The notes under the pieces were generated by a model. It was not told the origin of the DNA and did no database searches. It saw nothing but the letters and a program-made list of their open reading frames with translations. A program made the position numbers and the translations under genes. This document shows positions 7,601 to 16,884 of a DNA stretch of 64,000 nt, piece after piece. The stretch comes from CAVUMR01 sp963742715. GTDB lineage: Bacteria > Actinomycetota > Actinomycetes > Mycobacteriales > Micromonosporaceae. Position 1 is the first letter of the stretch; each line of letters starts with the position of its first letter. The stretch lies in NCBI GenBank assembly GCA_963742715.1, contig CAVUMR010000001.1:558001-622000 (forward strand), given 5' to 3'.

Positions 7601-8624
7601 CGAAGTCGCAGAGGGATTCGAGCGCGTGCCGGGCCGGTACGTCGGGCAGTGGCGCGAGCAGCGCCCGCGCCGACTTCGCGTACGAGCGGAGCGTGTCCCG
7701 CGCCTTCTCCATGCCGGGCGAGGCGCGGAGCAGCCGCAGCGCCTCGGCGTGCTCGGCGTCGTCGGTGACCGGCCCGCTGACCAGCTCGCGCAGTCGCGCG
7801 CCGGCCGGGTCGGTGTCCTCCAGCGCGTACAGCACCGGCAGGGTCGGTACCCCTTCGCGCAGGTCGGTACCGGGGGTCTTGCCGGACTGCGCGGTCTCGG
7901 AGGCGATGTCGAGCAGGTCGTCGGAGAGCTGGAACGCCACCCCGAACACCTCGCCGAACTCGGCCAGCGCGGCGACGGTGGCCGCGTCGGCGCCACCGAA
8001 CATGGCACCGAACCGGGCCGAGGTGGAGATCAGCGAGGCGGTCTTGGCCGCCACCACGTGCAGGTAGTGGTCGATCCGGCTGTCGTCCGGGCCGGGGCCG
8101 ACGGTTTCCGCGATCTGACCGTGTACCAGCCGGGAGAACGTGCGCGCCTGGAGCTGTACCGCCTCCGGCCCGAGGTCGGAGACGATGTCGGAGGCGCGGG
8201 CGAACAGGTAGTCGCCGACCAGGATGGCGACGGTGTTGCTCCAGCGCGAGTTCGCGCTCGGTGCGCCGCGACGTACGGCGGCCTCGTCCATCACGTCGTC
8301 GTGGTACAGCGTGGCCAGGTGGGTCAGCTCCACCACCAGCGCGGCCGGTACCACCGACGGATCCGCCGGACGGCCACCGAGGTGGGCGCCGAGCAGGACG
8401 AACAGTGGACGGAACCGCTTGCCCCCGGCGTCCACCAGGTGCCGGGCCGCTTCCGTGACGAAGTCGTCGGTACTGGCGACCGCGACCCGCAGGGCGGCTT
8501 CCACGTCGGCCAACCCGGCCCGGAGCGCCTTCTCCAGGTTCGGTTCGACGAAGGTCAGACCGATCGAGGACCCTTCGCCCACGACCTGGTCCCGGCTCCG
8601 CGCGGCGCTCACCACGCCGCCCAC
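7581..8624 (-). CDS. polyprenyl diphosphate synthase (menaquinone side chain)
   Basis: 347-residue trans-isoprenyl diphosphate synthase that condenses isopentenyl diphosphate onto allylic diphosphates. The GGKRFRPL substrate loop, first aspartate-rich motif DDVMD (LYHDDVMDEAAVRRG) and second motif DDLLD (FQLSDDLLDIASE) are all present, so it should be active. Its position directly after nuoN and the menaquinone genes in this cluster suggest it makes the polyprenyl chain for menaquinone (octa/nonaprenyl range in actinobacteria). That chain length is inference. GTG at 8624 is used; GTGs at 8615 and 8612 are alternatives. It lies 55 bases after nuoN on the same strand. Confidence 0.9.
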   Translation of the reverse strand: MGGVVSAARSRDQVVGEGSSIGLTFVEPNLEKALRAGLADVEAALRVAVASTDDFVTEAARHLVDAGGKRFRPLFVLLGAHLGGRPADPSVVPAALVVELTHLATLYHDDVMDEAAVRRGAPSANSRWSNTVAILVGDYLFARASDIVSDLGPEAVQLQARTFSRLVHGQIAETVGPGPDDSRIDHYLHVVAAKTASLISTSARFGAMFGGADAATVAALAEFGEVFGVAFQLSDDLLDIASETAQSGKTPGTDLREGVPTLPVLYALEDTDPAGARLRELVSGPVTDDAEHAEALRLLRASPGMEKARDTLRSYAKSARALLAPLPDVPARHALESLCDFVVDRTG

Positions 8625-8679
8625 GATGCCATACCGTCACCGGGGTCGCGGCTGCGCCCCGAAACCGAGCGGGACACGG

Positions 8680-10251
8680 CTACGTCACGTGACCGACGAA
8701 GGTGGCCGCGTCCTCGGCCAACGCGAGTACCGGTCCGGGCAGCACACCGAGGAGCAGCGTCGCCAGCACACCGATGGTCAGTGCCGCCGAGGTCATCGCG
8801 CCCGGGATCGACACGGTCGGGGTGTCCTCGGCCGGCTCGGACAGGTACATGAGCACGACCACCCGCAGGTACGGGAAGGCGAGAATCGCGCTGGACAGCA
8901 CGCCGACGATCACCAGCGCGGTCTGGCCGCCACCGAGCGCCGCCGCGAAGACCGCGAACTTCGAGGTGAAGCCGCTGGTCAGCGGGATACCGGCGAAGGC
9001 GAGCAGGAGGAACGTGAACAGCCCGGCGTACAACGGCGAGCGCCGGCCGAGCCCGGCCCACCGGGACAGGTGCGTCGCCTCGCCGTCCGCGTCGCGCACC
9101 AGGCTCACCACGCCGAACGCGGCCAGCACGGTGAAGCCGTACGCGACCAGGTAGAACAGCGTGCTCGAGATGCCTTCGGAGGTCATCGCCAGCACACCGG
9201 TCAGCACGTACCCGGCGTTCGCGATCGAGGAGTACGCGAGCAGCCGCTTGATGTCGGTCTGGGTCACCGCGAGGATCGCGCCGATCGCCATGGTCGCGAT
9301 CGCGATCCCGACGATCACCGGACGCCAGTCCCACCGGCTACCGGCCAGCGCCACGTAGAACACCCGCAGGATCGCGCCGAACGCGGCCACCTTCGTACAG
9401 GCCGCCATCAGCGCGGTGATCGGGGTCGGGGCGCCCTGGTACACGTCCGGGGTCCACAGGTGGAACGGCACCGCGGCGGCCTTGAACAGCAGCCCGATGG
9501 CGAGCAGCGCGAGCCCGGTGACCAGCAGCGTGTCGCTCTTGTCCGAGCTCAACGTGGCGTTGGCGATCCCGGACAGCTCCACCGTGCCGGCGAAGCCGTA
9601 CAGCAGCGCGATGCCGTACAGGAAGAACGCGGACGCGAACGAGCCGAGCAGGAAGTACTTGACCGCCGCCTCCTGGGACAGCAGCCGGCGCCGCCGCGCT
9701 AGCCCGCACAGCAGGTACAGCGGGAGCGAGAAGACCTCGAGTGCGACGAACATGGTCAGCAGGTCGTTGGCCGAGCAGAACAGCATCATGCCGCCGAACG
9801 CGAACGCGGCCAGCGGGTACACCTCGGTACCGCCGGTGGTGTCGGCGGCCTGGTCCCGGTCGGCCGTACTGCCGGCGGTGACCGCGGCCCGGGCCACGAA
9901 GGCGCCACCCGGCTCGAGGGACCGTTCGGCGATCAGCAGCAGTGCCACGATGCCCAGTACCGCGATCGCGCCCTGCAGGAACAGCGCCACGCCGTCCACC
10001 GCGATCGCGTCGCCGGCGGTGAGCACCTGCTTGTCGTGCCCGGCCACCACGATGACCGTCACCAGCGCGGCGACCAGCCCGCCCAGCGTCAGCGGTACCT
10101 GGAGGCGGTACCGGGCCGACTGCGGCGCGAACGCCTCGACCAGTACCCCGAGGCAGCCCACCCCGAACAGCACGAGCATCGGGGCCAACCCGGCGTAGTC
10201 GATCTGCGGCAGGTTGATGTCCGCGGCGAGTGGCACCACTGCGTGACTCAC
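8680..10251 (-). CDS. nuoN: NADH-quinone oxidoreductase subunit N
   Basis: 523-residue antiporter-like membrane subunit of complex I, forming one of three proton channels in the membrane arm. About 14 hydrophobic helices; the conserved WTPDVYQGAPTPITALMA loop with the channel lysine in ACTKVAAFGA is intact. The start is GTG 10251 (VSHAVVPLAAD), overlapping the nuoM stop as GTGA; the longer open frame upstream is not conserved. Last gene of the nuo operon. A loop around residues 125-145 is rich in Thr, Asp and Gly. Confidence 0.96.
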   Translation of the reverse strand: MSHAVVPLAADINLPQIDYAGLAPMLVLFGVGCLGVLVEAFAPQSARYRLQVPLTLGGLVAALVTVIVVAGHDKQVLTAGDAIAVDGVALFLQGAIAVLGIVALLLIAERSLEPGGAFVARAAVTAGSTADRDQAADTTGGTEVYPLAAFAFGGMMLFCSANDLLTMFVALEVFSLPLYLLCGLARRRRLLSQEAAVKYFLLGSFASAFFLYGIALLYGFAGTVELSGIANATLSSDKSDTLLVTGLALLAIGLLFKAAAVPFHLWTPDVYQGAPTPITALMAACTKVAAFGAILRVFYVALAGSRWDWRPVIVGIAIATMAIGAILAVTQTDIKRLLAYSSIANAGYVLTGVLAMTSEGISSTLFYLVAYGFTVLAAFGVVSLVRDADGEATHLSRWAGLGRRSPLYAGLFTFLLLAFAGIPLTSGFTSKFAVFAAALGGGQTALVIVGVLSSAILAFPYLRVVVLMYLSEPAEDTPTVSIPGAMTSAALTIGVLATLLLGVLPGPVLALAEDAATFVGHVT

Positions 10252-11792
10252 TTGGTTTCTCCCGTGGCGGTCGGCGCCGGATCGCTGGCACCCAGATCGG
10301 TCTGCAGCGTCGCGGTCACAGCCGGGTTGATGATGTCGATGACCGGCTTCGGGTACACGCCGAGCGCGATGATCAGCACGATCAGGGGCGCGACCGCCCA
10401 CTTCTCCCGGAAGTTCAGGTCGTGTTTCATCGGTTCCAGCTCAGCCAGCGCCGGATTCAGCGTGCCCTGCATGGACCGCTGGTACATCCACAGCACGTAC
10501 CCGGCGGCCAGGATGATGCCGAGAGTCGCGACCACCGCGACCGCCTTGTTCACGCTGAACGTGCCGGCCAGTACCAGGAACTCGCTGACGAACGGGCCGG
10601 TGCCGGGCAGGGCCAGCGAGGCGAGGCCGGCGAACAGGAACGTGCCGGACAGCACCGGTACCAGCTTGCCGGCACCACCGAAGTCGCTGACCAGCGCGGA
10701 TCCGCGCCGTTGTACCAGCATGCCGGCGATCAGGAACAGCGCGCCGGTGGCCAGCCCGTGGTTGACCATGTACAGCACCGCACCGGTCGCGGCCGGGGTG
10801 GTGAAGGCGAAGATGCCGATGCCGATGAAGCCGAAGTGCGCGATCGACGTGTACGCGATCAGCCGCTTCAGATCGTTCTGCCCGACCGCGAGGAGCGCGC
10901 CGTACAGCACGCCGACCAGCGCGAGCGCGATCGCCAGCGGGGCGAAGTACTTCGACGCCTCCGGGAACAGCGGCAGGCAGTACCGCAGGATGCCGAACGT
11001 ACCGACCTTGTCCAGTACCCCGACCAGGAGCGCCGCCGCGCCTGCCGGCGCGGCGCCACCGGCGTCCGGCAGCCAGGTGTGGAACGGGAAGAACGGCGCC
11101 TTGATCGCGAACGCGGCGAAGAAGCCGAGGAACAGCCAGCGCTGCGCGCCGGTGTTGATGTCGATCGAGGCGAGTTCGGCCCAGTCGAACGTGCCGTGGC
11201 CGAGCGCGCCCTTGCCGACCACCCACAGTCCCACCACCGCGGCCAGCATCAGCAGGCCGCCGAACAGCGAGTAGAGGAAGAACTTGACCGCCGCGTACTG
11301 CCGGCGGGCCCCGCCGAAGCTGCCGATCAGGAAGTACATCGGCACCAGCATGGCTTCGAAGAACACGTAGAACAGCAGCACGTCCTGGGCCGCGAACACG
11401 CCCATCATGGTGCTTTCCAGCGCCAGGATCAGGGCGAAGTAGGTCGGTACCGACCGGCGGCTGGTGGTGGAGTCCGCGTCGTGCCAGCTGGCCAGGATGA
11501 CCACCGGCACGAGTACCGCGATCAGCGCCAGCATCACCAGCGCGATGCCGTCGGCGGCGAACGTGAACCGCACGCCCCACTCGGGGATCCACGGGTACGA
11601 CTCGCGGAACTGGAATCGGTCCCCGTCGGTGGAGAACGAGAACACCATGACCGCGGCGATGACCAGCTCGACCAGCGTGACGCCGAGTGCGAGCTGCTTG
11701 GCCAGCACGCTGCGGTCCCGTGGTACCAGAGCGACCGCGAGCGCGCCGACCAGCGGCAGCACGGTCAGGACGGTGAGGTAGGGCAGGTCCAT
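10248..11792 (-). CDS. nuoM: NADH-quinone oxidoreductase subunit M
   Basis: 514-residue antiporter-like subunit of complex I, with about 14 transmembrane helices. FHTWLPDAGGAAPAGAAALL and the following LDKVGTFGILRY hold the conserved broken-helix region and channel lysine in the actinobacterial form. RLIAYTSIAHFGFIGIG is another family signature. The ATG at 11792 overlaps the nuoL stop by one base (TGATG), and its own stop overlaps the nuoN GTG. Acts in proton translocation coupled to quinone reduction. Confidence 0.97.
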   Translation of the reverse strand: MDLPYLTVLTVLPLVGALAVALVPRDRSVLAKQLALGVTLVELVIAAVMVFSFSTDGDRFQFRESYPWIPEWGVRFTFAADGIALVMLALIAVLVPVVILASWHDADSTTSRRSVPTYFALILALESTMMGVFAAQDVLLFYVFFEAMLVPMYFLIGSFGGARRQYAAVKFFLYSLFGGLLMLAAVVGLWVVGKGALGHGTFDWAELASIDINTGAQRWLFLGFFAAFAIKAPFFPFHTWLPDAGGAAPAGAAALLVGVLDKVGTFGILRYCLPLFPEASKYFAPLAIALALVGVLYGALLAVGQNDLKRLIAYTSIAHFGFIGIGIFAFTTPAATGAVLYMVNHGLATGALFLIAGMLVQRRGSALVSDFGGAGKLVPVLSGTFLFAGLASLALPGTGPFVSEFLVLAGTFSVNKAVAVVATLGIILAAGYVLWMYQRSMQGTLNPALAELEPMKHDLNFREKWAVAPLIVLIIALGVYPKPVIDIINPAVTATLQTDLGASDPAPTATGETK

Positions 11793-13729
11793 CAGAGCTT
11801 CACCGCCACAAGTGCCGCGACCACGATGAACGCGCCGGTCAGCATGGTCAGCGCGTACGACCGGACGAACCCGGTCTGCAGCCGGCGCAACCGGCCGGAT
11901 CCGCCACCCACGGTGGCGGCGAGACCGTTGACCACTCCGTCGATCCCCCTGTTGTCGACGTACACCAGCGCCCGGGTCAGCAACCGACCGGGGAGCTCGA
12001 ACACGGCCTCGTTGAACGTGTCCGCGTACAGGTTGTTGCGGGCGGCGCGCACGACCGGGCTGCGCGCGGGTGCCGCGATCAGCGCGGTGCCGTTGCGGAA
12101 CAGCGCCACCCCGAGTCCGACGCCGAGCAGCGTGACCACCAGCGTCAGCACGGTGACCAGCCAGGCGGACAGGTGTACGCCGGACTCCTCGGTGCCCTCA
12201 CCGAAGACCGGCGTGAGCCAGTCCGCGAGGCCGAGGGTGAGCAGGAAGCCGGACGCCACCGAGCCGGCCGCGAGCAGCACCATCGGCACCGTCATCACCG
12301 CCGGACTCTCGTGCGGGTGCATCGGGCCGTCCGGATCGTCCTCGATCCAGCGCTTCGGGCCGTGGAAGGTGAGTACGAACAGCCGGGTCATGTAGAACGC
12401 GGTCAGCCCGGCGCCGAGCAGCGCGGCCGAACCGAACACCCAGCCCTGCCAGCCGGCCCGGTCGAACGCCGCCTCGATGATCGGGTCCTTGGAGAAGTAC
12501 CCGGCCAGCGGCGGCACCCCGATGATGGCCAGGAAGCCGAGGCCGAAGGTGATCCAGGTGACCTTCATGTACTTCCAGAGCCCGCCGAACCGGCGGATGT
12601 CCACCTGGTCGCGCATCCCGTGCATCACCGAACCGGCGCCGAGGAACAGGCCGGCCTTGAAGAAGCCGTGGGTGAGCAGGTGGATGATGCCCAGCGCGTA
12701 GGCCGTACCGCCGAGGCCGACGGCCAGGAACATGTAGCCGATCTGGCTCACCGTGGAGTACGCCAGCACTCGTTTGATGTCGTCCTTGGCGCAGCCGATG
12801 ACGCATCCGATCAGCAGGGTCAGCGCGCCGACCCCGACCACGATCGTGGAGCCCAGCTCGGTGGCGTTGAAGACCGGGTTGGAGCGCGCGATCAGGTACA
12901 CCCCGGCGGTCACCATCGTTGCCGCGTGGATGAGCGCGGACACCGGGGTCGGGCCCTCCATCGCGTCCGGCAGCCACGCCTGCAGCGGGAACTGGCCGGA
13001 CTTGCCGCACGCGCCGATCAGCAGCAGCAGCCCCATGGTCAGTACGACCCCGGTGGACAGGCCGCCGATCCCGTTGAACACCGTGTCGAAGCTGGTCGAC
13101 CCGAGGTACGCGAACATCATGAAGATGGCGATCACGAAACCGGCGTCACCGACCCGGTTCATCAGGAACGCCTTCTTGCCGGCGGTGGCCGCGCTCGGCC
13201 GGTCGTAGTAGTACGCGATCAGCAGGTACGACGCGAGACCCACGCCCTCCCAGCCGACGTACGTCATCAGGTAGTTGCCGCCGAGCACCAGCAGCAGCAT
13301 CGCGGCGGCGAACAGATTGAAGTACCCGAAGAACCGGCGCCGGCCCGGGTCGCCCTCCATGTAGCCGACCGCGTACACATGGATCAGGAAGCCGACCCCG
13401 GTGATGAGCAGCACGAACACCGCGGACAGCGGGTCGTACAACAGGCTGAAGTCGATCTTCAACCGCCCGACCGACATGAAGTTGTACAAGTCCAGGGCGA
13501 CCGACTTGTTGCCCAGCCCGCGCAGGCTGAACAGGTAGACCAGCCCGAGCACGAACGACGCGCCGATGCTGGCGCAGCCGAGCAGGTGCCCCCACCGATC
13601 TGCGCGGCGGCCGGCGAGAAGCAGGACCGCGGCGCTGACCGCCGGGATGGCGACGAGCAGCCACACGCTCGACAGCACCCCGCTCGCGCTCGCGTACTGC
13701 AGGGTGTCCTCTGCCAGGATCACGGACAC
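11792..13729 (-). CDS. nuoL: NADH-quinone oxidoreductase subunit L
   Basis: 645-residue distal antiporter-like subunit of complex I. It has the 14-helix core with PDAMEGPTPVSALIHAAT and the following MVTAGVYL segment, then a C-terminal extension with the long lateral helix and terminal transmembrane helix that bridges NuoM and NuoN. VYAVGYMEGDPGRRRFFGYF is also typical. The gene follows nuoK after 19 bases and is coupled to nuoM. All family landmarks are present, with no truncation. Confidence 0.97.
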   Translation of the reverse strand: MSVILAEDTLQYASASGVLSSVWLLVAIPAVSAAVLLLAGRRADRWGHLLGCASIGASFVLGLVYLFSLRGLGNKSVALDLYNFMSVGRLKIDFSLLYDPLSAVFVLLITGVGFLIHVYAVGYMEGDPGRRRFFGYFNLFAAAMLLLVLGGNYLMTYVGWEGVGLASYLLIAYYYDRPSAATAGKKAFLMNRVGDAGFVIAIFMMFAYLGSTSFDTVFNGIGGLSTGVVLTMGLLLLIGACGKSGQFPLQAWLPDAMEGPTPVSALIHAATMVTAGVYLIARSNPVFNATELGSTIVVGVGALTLLIGCVIGCAKDDIKRVLAYSTVSQIGYMFLAVGLGGTAYALGIIHLLTHGFFKAGLFLGAGSVMHGMRDQVDIRRFGGLWKYMKVTWITFGLGFLAIIGVPPLAGYFSKDPIIEAAFDRAGWQGWVFGSAALLGAGLTAFYMTRLFVLTFHGPKRWIEDDPDGPMHPHESPAVMTVPMVLLAAGSVASGFLLTLGLADWLTPVFGEGTEESGVHLSAWLVTVLTLVVTLLGVGLGVALFRNGTALIAAPARSPVVRAARNNLYADTFNEAVFELPGRLLTRALVYVDNRGIDGVVNGLAATVGGGSGRLRRLQTGFVRSYALTMLTGAFIVVAALVAVKL

Positions 13730-13748
13730 GGCGACCAGACCCTCCGAT

Positions 13749-14048
13749 TCAGTACTTCAGTAGGTTGGCGTCGTCGACCGAGGCCGACCGCCGGGTCCGG
13801 AAGATGGACATGATGATGGCGAGCCCCACGACCACTTCGGCCGCGGCGACCACCATCACGAAGAACGCCATGATCTGGCCGTCCAGCGTGCCGTTGATCC
13901 GGGCGAACGTGACCAGCGTCAGGTTGACCGCGTTCAGCATCAGCTCGATGCACATGAACACCACGATCGCGTTGCGCCGGATGAGCACCCCGACCGCACC
14001 GATGGTGAACAGGGCGGCTGACAGCACCAGGTAGTAGGTCGGACTCAA
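13749..14048 (-). CDS. nuoK: NADH-quinone oxidoreductase subunit K
   Basis: 99-residue subunit with three transmembrane helices, the exact usual length. Membrane-embedded glutamates of the proton path are seen in FMCIELMLNAVNL and VVAAAEVVVGLAI. The start is TTG at 14048 (LSPTYYLV), overlapping the nuoJ stop as TTGA, with GGGAGG about ten bases upstream; a longer upstream frame overlapping nuoJ is not real. It forms part of the E-channel of complex I together with NuoH, J and A. Confidence 0.95.
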   Translation of the reverse strand: MSPTYYLVLSAALFTIGAVGVLIRRNAIVVFMCIELMLNAVNLTLVTFARINGTLDGQIMAFFVMVVAAAEVVVGLAIIMSIFRTRRSASVDDANLLKY

Positions 14049-14857
14049 CGGAACGTGCCTCCCTCGACGGTGCCGTCGGTGCCCTTGAGCTCCGCCTCGG
14101 TGGCGGTCAACTGCCGGGCCGGCACGATGTGCGAGATGCTGCGCTCGGCCGGGGAACCGTCCGGCAGCCGGGCCGGAGTGGCGACCGAGTCGCTGGTCGC
14201 GTACACGCCCGGGCCTGCCTTCGGTGCCGGGTAGCCGCCCGGCGCGAACCGCGCCCGCGACTGCTCCTTCTGGCTGAGCCGGCCGCCCGCCCCGCGCGGT
14301 CCCCGCTCGACGTGCGCCAGCACCATCGCGCCGACCGCGGCGGTGATGAGCAGCGCGCTGGTCACCTCGAACGCGAACACGTACTTGGTGAACAGCAGCT
14401 CGGCGATGCCCGGCACGTTGCCGTCCTTGTTCGCCTCGTCGAGCCCGACCGACGTCACCGTGCCGAGCGCCCGGGACAGCCCGGCGCCGACCAGTCCGGC
14501 GAACCCGATGCCGACCAGGATGCCGGCGGTACGTTGCCCGCGCAGCGTCTCGATCAGCGAGTCGGAGGCGTCCCGGCCGACCAGCATCAGCACGAACAGG
14601 AACAACATCATGATCGCGCCGGTGTACACGATGATCTGGACCATGCCGATGAACGGCCCGGCCTGCACGACGTAGAACACGCCGAGCGAGAGCATCGTCA
14701 TGACCAGGAAAAGCGCCGAGTGTACGGCGTTGCGGGCCCACACCATGCCGATCGCGCCGAGCAGCGCGAGCGGGGCGAGCACCCAGAAGGTGACCTTCTC
14801 GCCCGTGGTCATCTCACCGACCGCGAGTACCGCGTCGGCAAGCGGGTGTCCGGTCAC
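14045..14857 (-). CDS. nuoJ: NADH-quinone oxidoreductase subunit J
   Basis: 270-residue complex I membrane subunit with five transmembrane helices in the first 170 residues (YVVQAGPFIGMVQIIVYTGA contains the conserved TM3 pi-bulge region). A hydrophilic C-terminal extension of about 100 residues (SQKEQSRARFAPGGYP onwards) is common in actinobacterial NuoJ. GTG at 14857 (VTGHPLADAV) overlaps the nuoI stop as GTGA and is preceded by GGAGG at a good distance. Confidence 0.95.
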   Translation of the reverse strand: MTGHPLADAVLAVGEMTTGEKVTFWVLAPLALLGAIGMVWARNAVHSALFLVMTMLSLGVFYVVQAGPFIGMVQIIVYTGAIMMLFLFVLMLVGRDASDSLIETLRGQRTAGILVGIGFAGLVGAGLSRALGTVTSVGLDEANKDGNVPGIAELLFTKYVFAFEVTSALLITAAVGAMVLAHVERGPRGAGGRLSQKEQSRARFAPGGYPAPKAGPGVYATSDSVATPARLPDGSPAERSISHIVPARQLTATEAELKGTDGTVEGGTFR

Positions 14858-15444
14858 CGGGCACCTCCGGCCGGCGACGCGGCGGCACTGTTCGGCGCGC
14901 CGCCCGGCATCGAGTTCTGGGACCGTTCCGCGCCGGCGGACATGCCCGGGTTCTCCAGCGCACCCACGTAGTAGTCCTTCTCGTCCTGGCCCAGCGTCAT
15001 CGGGTGCGGCGGCTGGTCCATCCCCGGCAGCAGCGGCGCGAGCAGCTGCTCCTTGGTGAAGATCATGTCCGCCCGGCTGTCGCTGGCCAGCTCGTACTCG
15101 TTGCTCATGGTCAGCGAGCGGGTCGGGCAGGCCTCGATGCACAGCCCGCAGAAGATGCACCGGGCGTAGTTGATCTGGTAGACGGCGGCGTACCGCTCAC
15201 CCGGCGAGTACCGGTCGGCGTCGGTGTTGTCGGCGCCTTCCACGTAGATCGCGTCCGCCGGGCAGGCCCACGCGCACAGCTCGCAGCCGACGCACTTCTC
15301 CAGCCCGTCCGGGTGCCGGTTGAGGATGTGCCGGCCGTGGTACCGCGGCGCGGTCGGCTTGCGTACCTCCGGGTACTTCTCGGTGACCACTCGCTTGAAC
15401 ATGTGCGAGAAGGTCACGCCGAAGCCCTTGACGGCGTCAAGCAC
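14854..15444 (-). CDS. nuoI: NADH-quinone oxidoreductase subunit I
   Basis: 196-residue ferredoxin-like subunit carrying two [4Fe-4S] clusters (N6a and N6b) in the peripheral arm. The two CxxCxxCxxxCP motifs are CVGCELCAWACPADAI and CIFCGLCIEACPTRSL. It passes electrons from NuoG to NuoB. Start GTG at 15444 (MLDAVKGFGVTF), three bases after the nuoH stop. The last 40 residues are a Gly/Ala/Pro-rich tail typical of high-GC relatives. Confidence 0.97.
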   Translation of the reverse strand: MLDAVKGFGVTFSHMFKRVVTEKYPEVRKPTAPRYHGRHILNRHPDGLEKCVGCELCAWACPADAIYVEGADNTDADRYSPGERYAAVYQINYARCIFCGLCIEACPTRSLTMSNEYELASDSRADMIFTKEQLLAPLLPGMDQPPHPMTLGQDEKDYYVGALENPGMSAGAERSQNSMPGGAPNSAAASPAGGAR

Positions 15445-15447
15445 GGG

Positions 15448-16884
15448 TCACCCCTTCCTCGAGCCGGCGCCAGCGCCGGAGGCGCCGACCGGGTCTTCGT
15501 CAGGCTCTGTACCGGTCCGCTCGGCCTGGAGCTCCTTCAGCCGCGGGCTCGGTGGTACGACCAGGTCCAGTGGCGGGATCGGATAGCCGCCGGCACCGGC
15601 GTTGAGTTGCGCCTCGGCCGCCGACTCGGCCTCGTCCGGCTGCTTGCCCGGCCAGAACGCGATGGCCAGCAGTACCACCACCGCGATGCCGAACACCGGC
15701 AGCCAACCGTTGCGGTTGCCCTGCTGGGACAGCGTGCGGACACCCGCCAACGCGAGGATCCAGACCAGACTGAGCGGTACCAGCACCTTCCAGCCGAACC
15801 GCATGAACTGGTCGTACCGCAGCCGCGGCAGCGTGCCGCGCAGCCAGACGAACACGAACAGGAACGCCAGCACCTTCACCGTGAACCAGAGGATCGGCCA
15901 CCAGCCGCTGTTGGCGCCGGACCACAGCGTCGTCAGCGGCCACGGCGCGCGCCAGCCGCCCAGGAACAGCGTGGTCGCGAGCGCCGAGACGGTCACCATG
16001 TTGATGTACTCGGCCAGGAAGAACAGGGCGAACTTCAGCGACGAGTACTCGGTGTGGAAGCCGCCGACCAGCTCAGACTCGGCCTCCGGCAGGTCGAACG
16101 GGGCCCGGTTGGTCTCCCCGATCGCGGACACGAAGTAGATCAGGAAGCTCGGCAGCAGCTGCACCGCGTACCAACTGGGCAGCGTGATGTCGTAACTGCC
16201 GATGCTGTACGGCGTGCCGTGCGCCTGCGCGGCGACGATCTCGCTGGTGGACAGCGAGCCGGCGGTCATGAACACGGCCACGATCGACAGGCCCATGCCG
16301 ACCTCGTACGAGATCATCTGCGCGGCGCTGCGCAGGCCGCCGAGCAGCGGGTACGTCGAGCCGGATGCCCAGCCGCCGAGCACCACGCCGTACACGCCCA
16401 TCGAGGACGCGGCGAGCACCAGCAGTACCGCGACCGGCAGGTCCGTGAGCTGCAGCATCGTCGTGTGGCCGAACACGCTGACCTGCGGGCCGAGCGGGAT
16501 GACCGCGAACGCGGTGAACGCGGTGATGGTGGAGATGACCGGCGCGATGAAGTACACCGGCTTGTCCGCCAGCGCCGGCATGATGTCTTCCTTGAAGGCC
16601 AGCTTCAGGCCGTCGGCCAGGCTCTGCAGCAGGCCGAAGGGGCCGACCCGGTTCGGCCCGGGCCGCACCTGCATCCGGGCCACCACGCGGCGCTCGTACC
16701 AGATCGTGAACAGCGTCATCACGACCAGGAACACGAACACCAGCAGGACCTTCGCGATCACCAGCCACCAGGTGTCGTTGCCGAACCCGGCCGGTGTGCC
16801 GCCAGCGGCCAGGACCGCGGGGTGCTGGCCGCTCGCGGCCAGCGCCGCGGGATGCCCGGCGAGCACCGCGCCCGTTGCGCTCAT
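15448..16884 (-). CDS. nuoH: NADH-quinone oxidoreductase subunit H
   Basis: 478-residue membrane subunit that forms the quinone chamber with NuoB and NuoD. Conserved motifs are MQVRPGPNRVGPFGLLQSLA, the first-loop KLAFKED, and the glutamate-rich GETNRAPFDLPEAESELVGG loop. There is a 25-residue hydrophobic Ala/Gly/His-rich leader and an extra C-terminal tail of about 65 polar residues, as in other actinobacteria. The ATG at 16884 overlaps the nuoG stop. Confidence 0.97.
   Translation of the reverse strand: MSATGAVLAGHPAALAASGQHPAVLAAGGTPAGFGNDTWWLVIAKVLLVFVFLVVMTLFTIWYERRVVARMQVRPGPNRVGPFGLLQSLADGLKLAFKEDIMPALADKPVYFIAPVISTITAFTAFAVIPLGPQVSVFGHTTMLQLTDLPVAVLLVLAASSMGVYGVVLGGWASGSTYPLLGGLRSAAQMISYEVGMGLSIVAVFMTAGSLSTSEIVAAQAHGTPYSIGSYDITLPSWYAVQLLPSFLIYFVSAIGETNRAPFDLPEAESELVGGFHTEYSSLKFALFFLAEYINMVTVSALATTLFLGGWRAPWPLTTLWSGANSGWWPILWFTVKVLAFLFVFVWLRGTLPRLRYDQFMRFGWKVLVPLSLVWILALAGVRTLSQQGNRNGWLPVFGIAVVVLLAIAFWPGKQPDEAESAAEAQLNAGAGGYPIPPLDLVVPPSPRLKELQAERTGTEPDEDPVGASGAGAGSRKG

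Noticed and set aside
10230..12395. 721-codon frame opposite nuoM/nuoL
   Set aside because: Antisense shadow across two complete complex I genes, without motifs.
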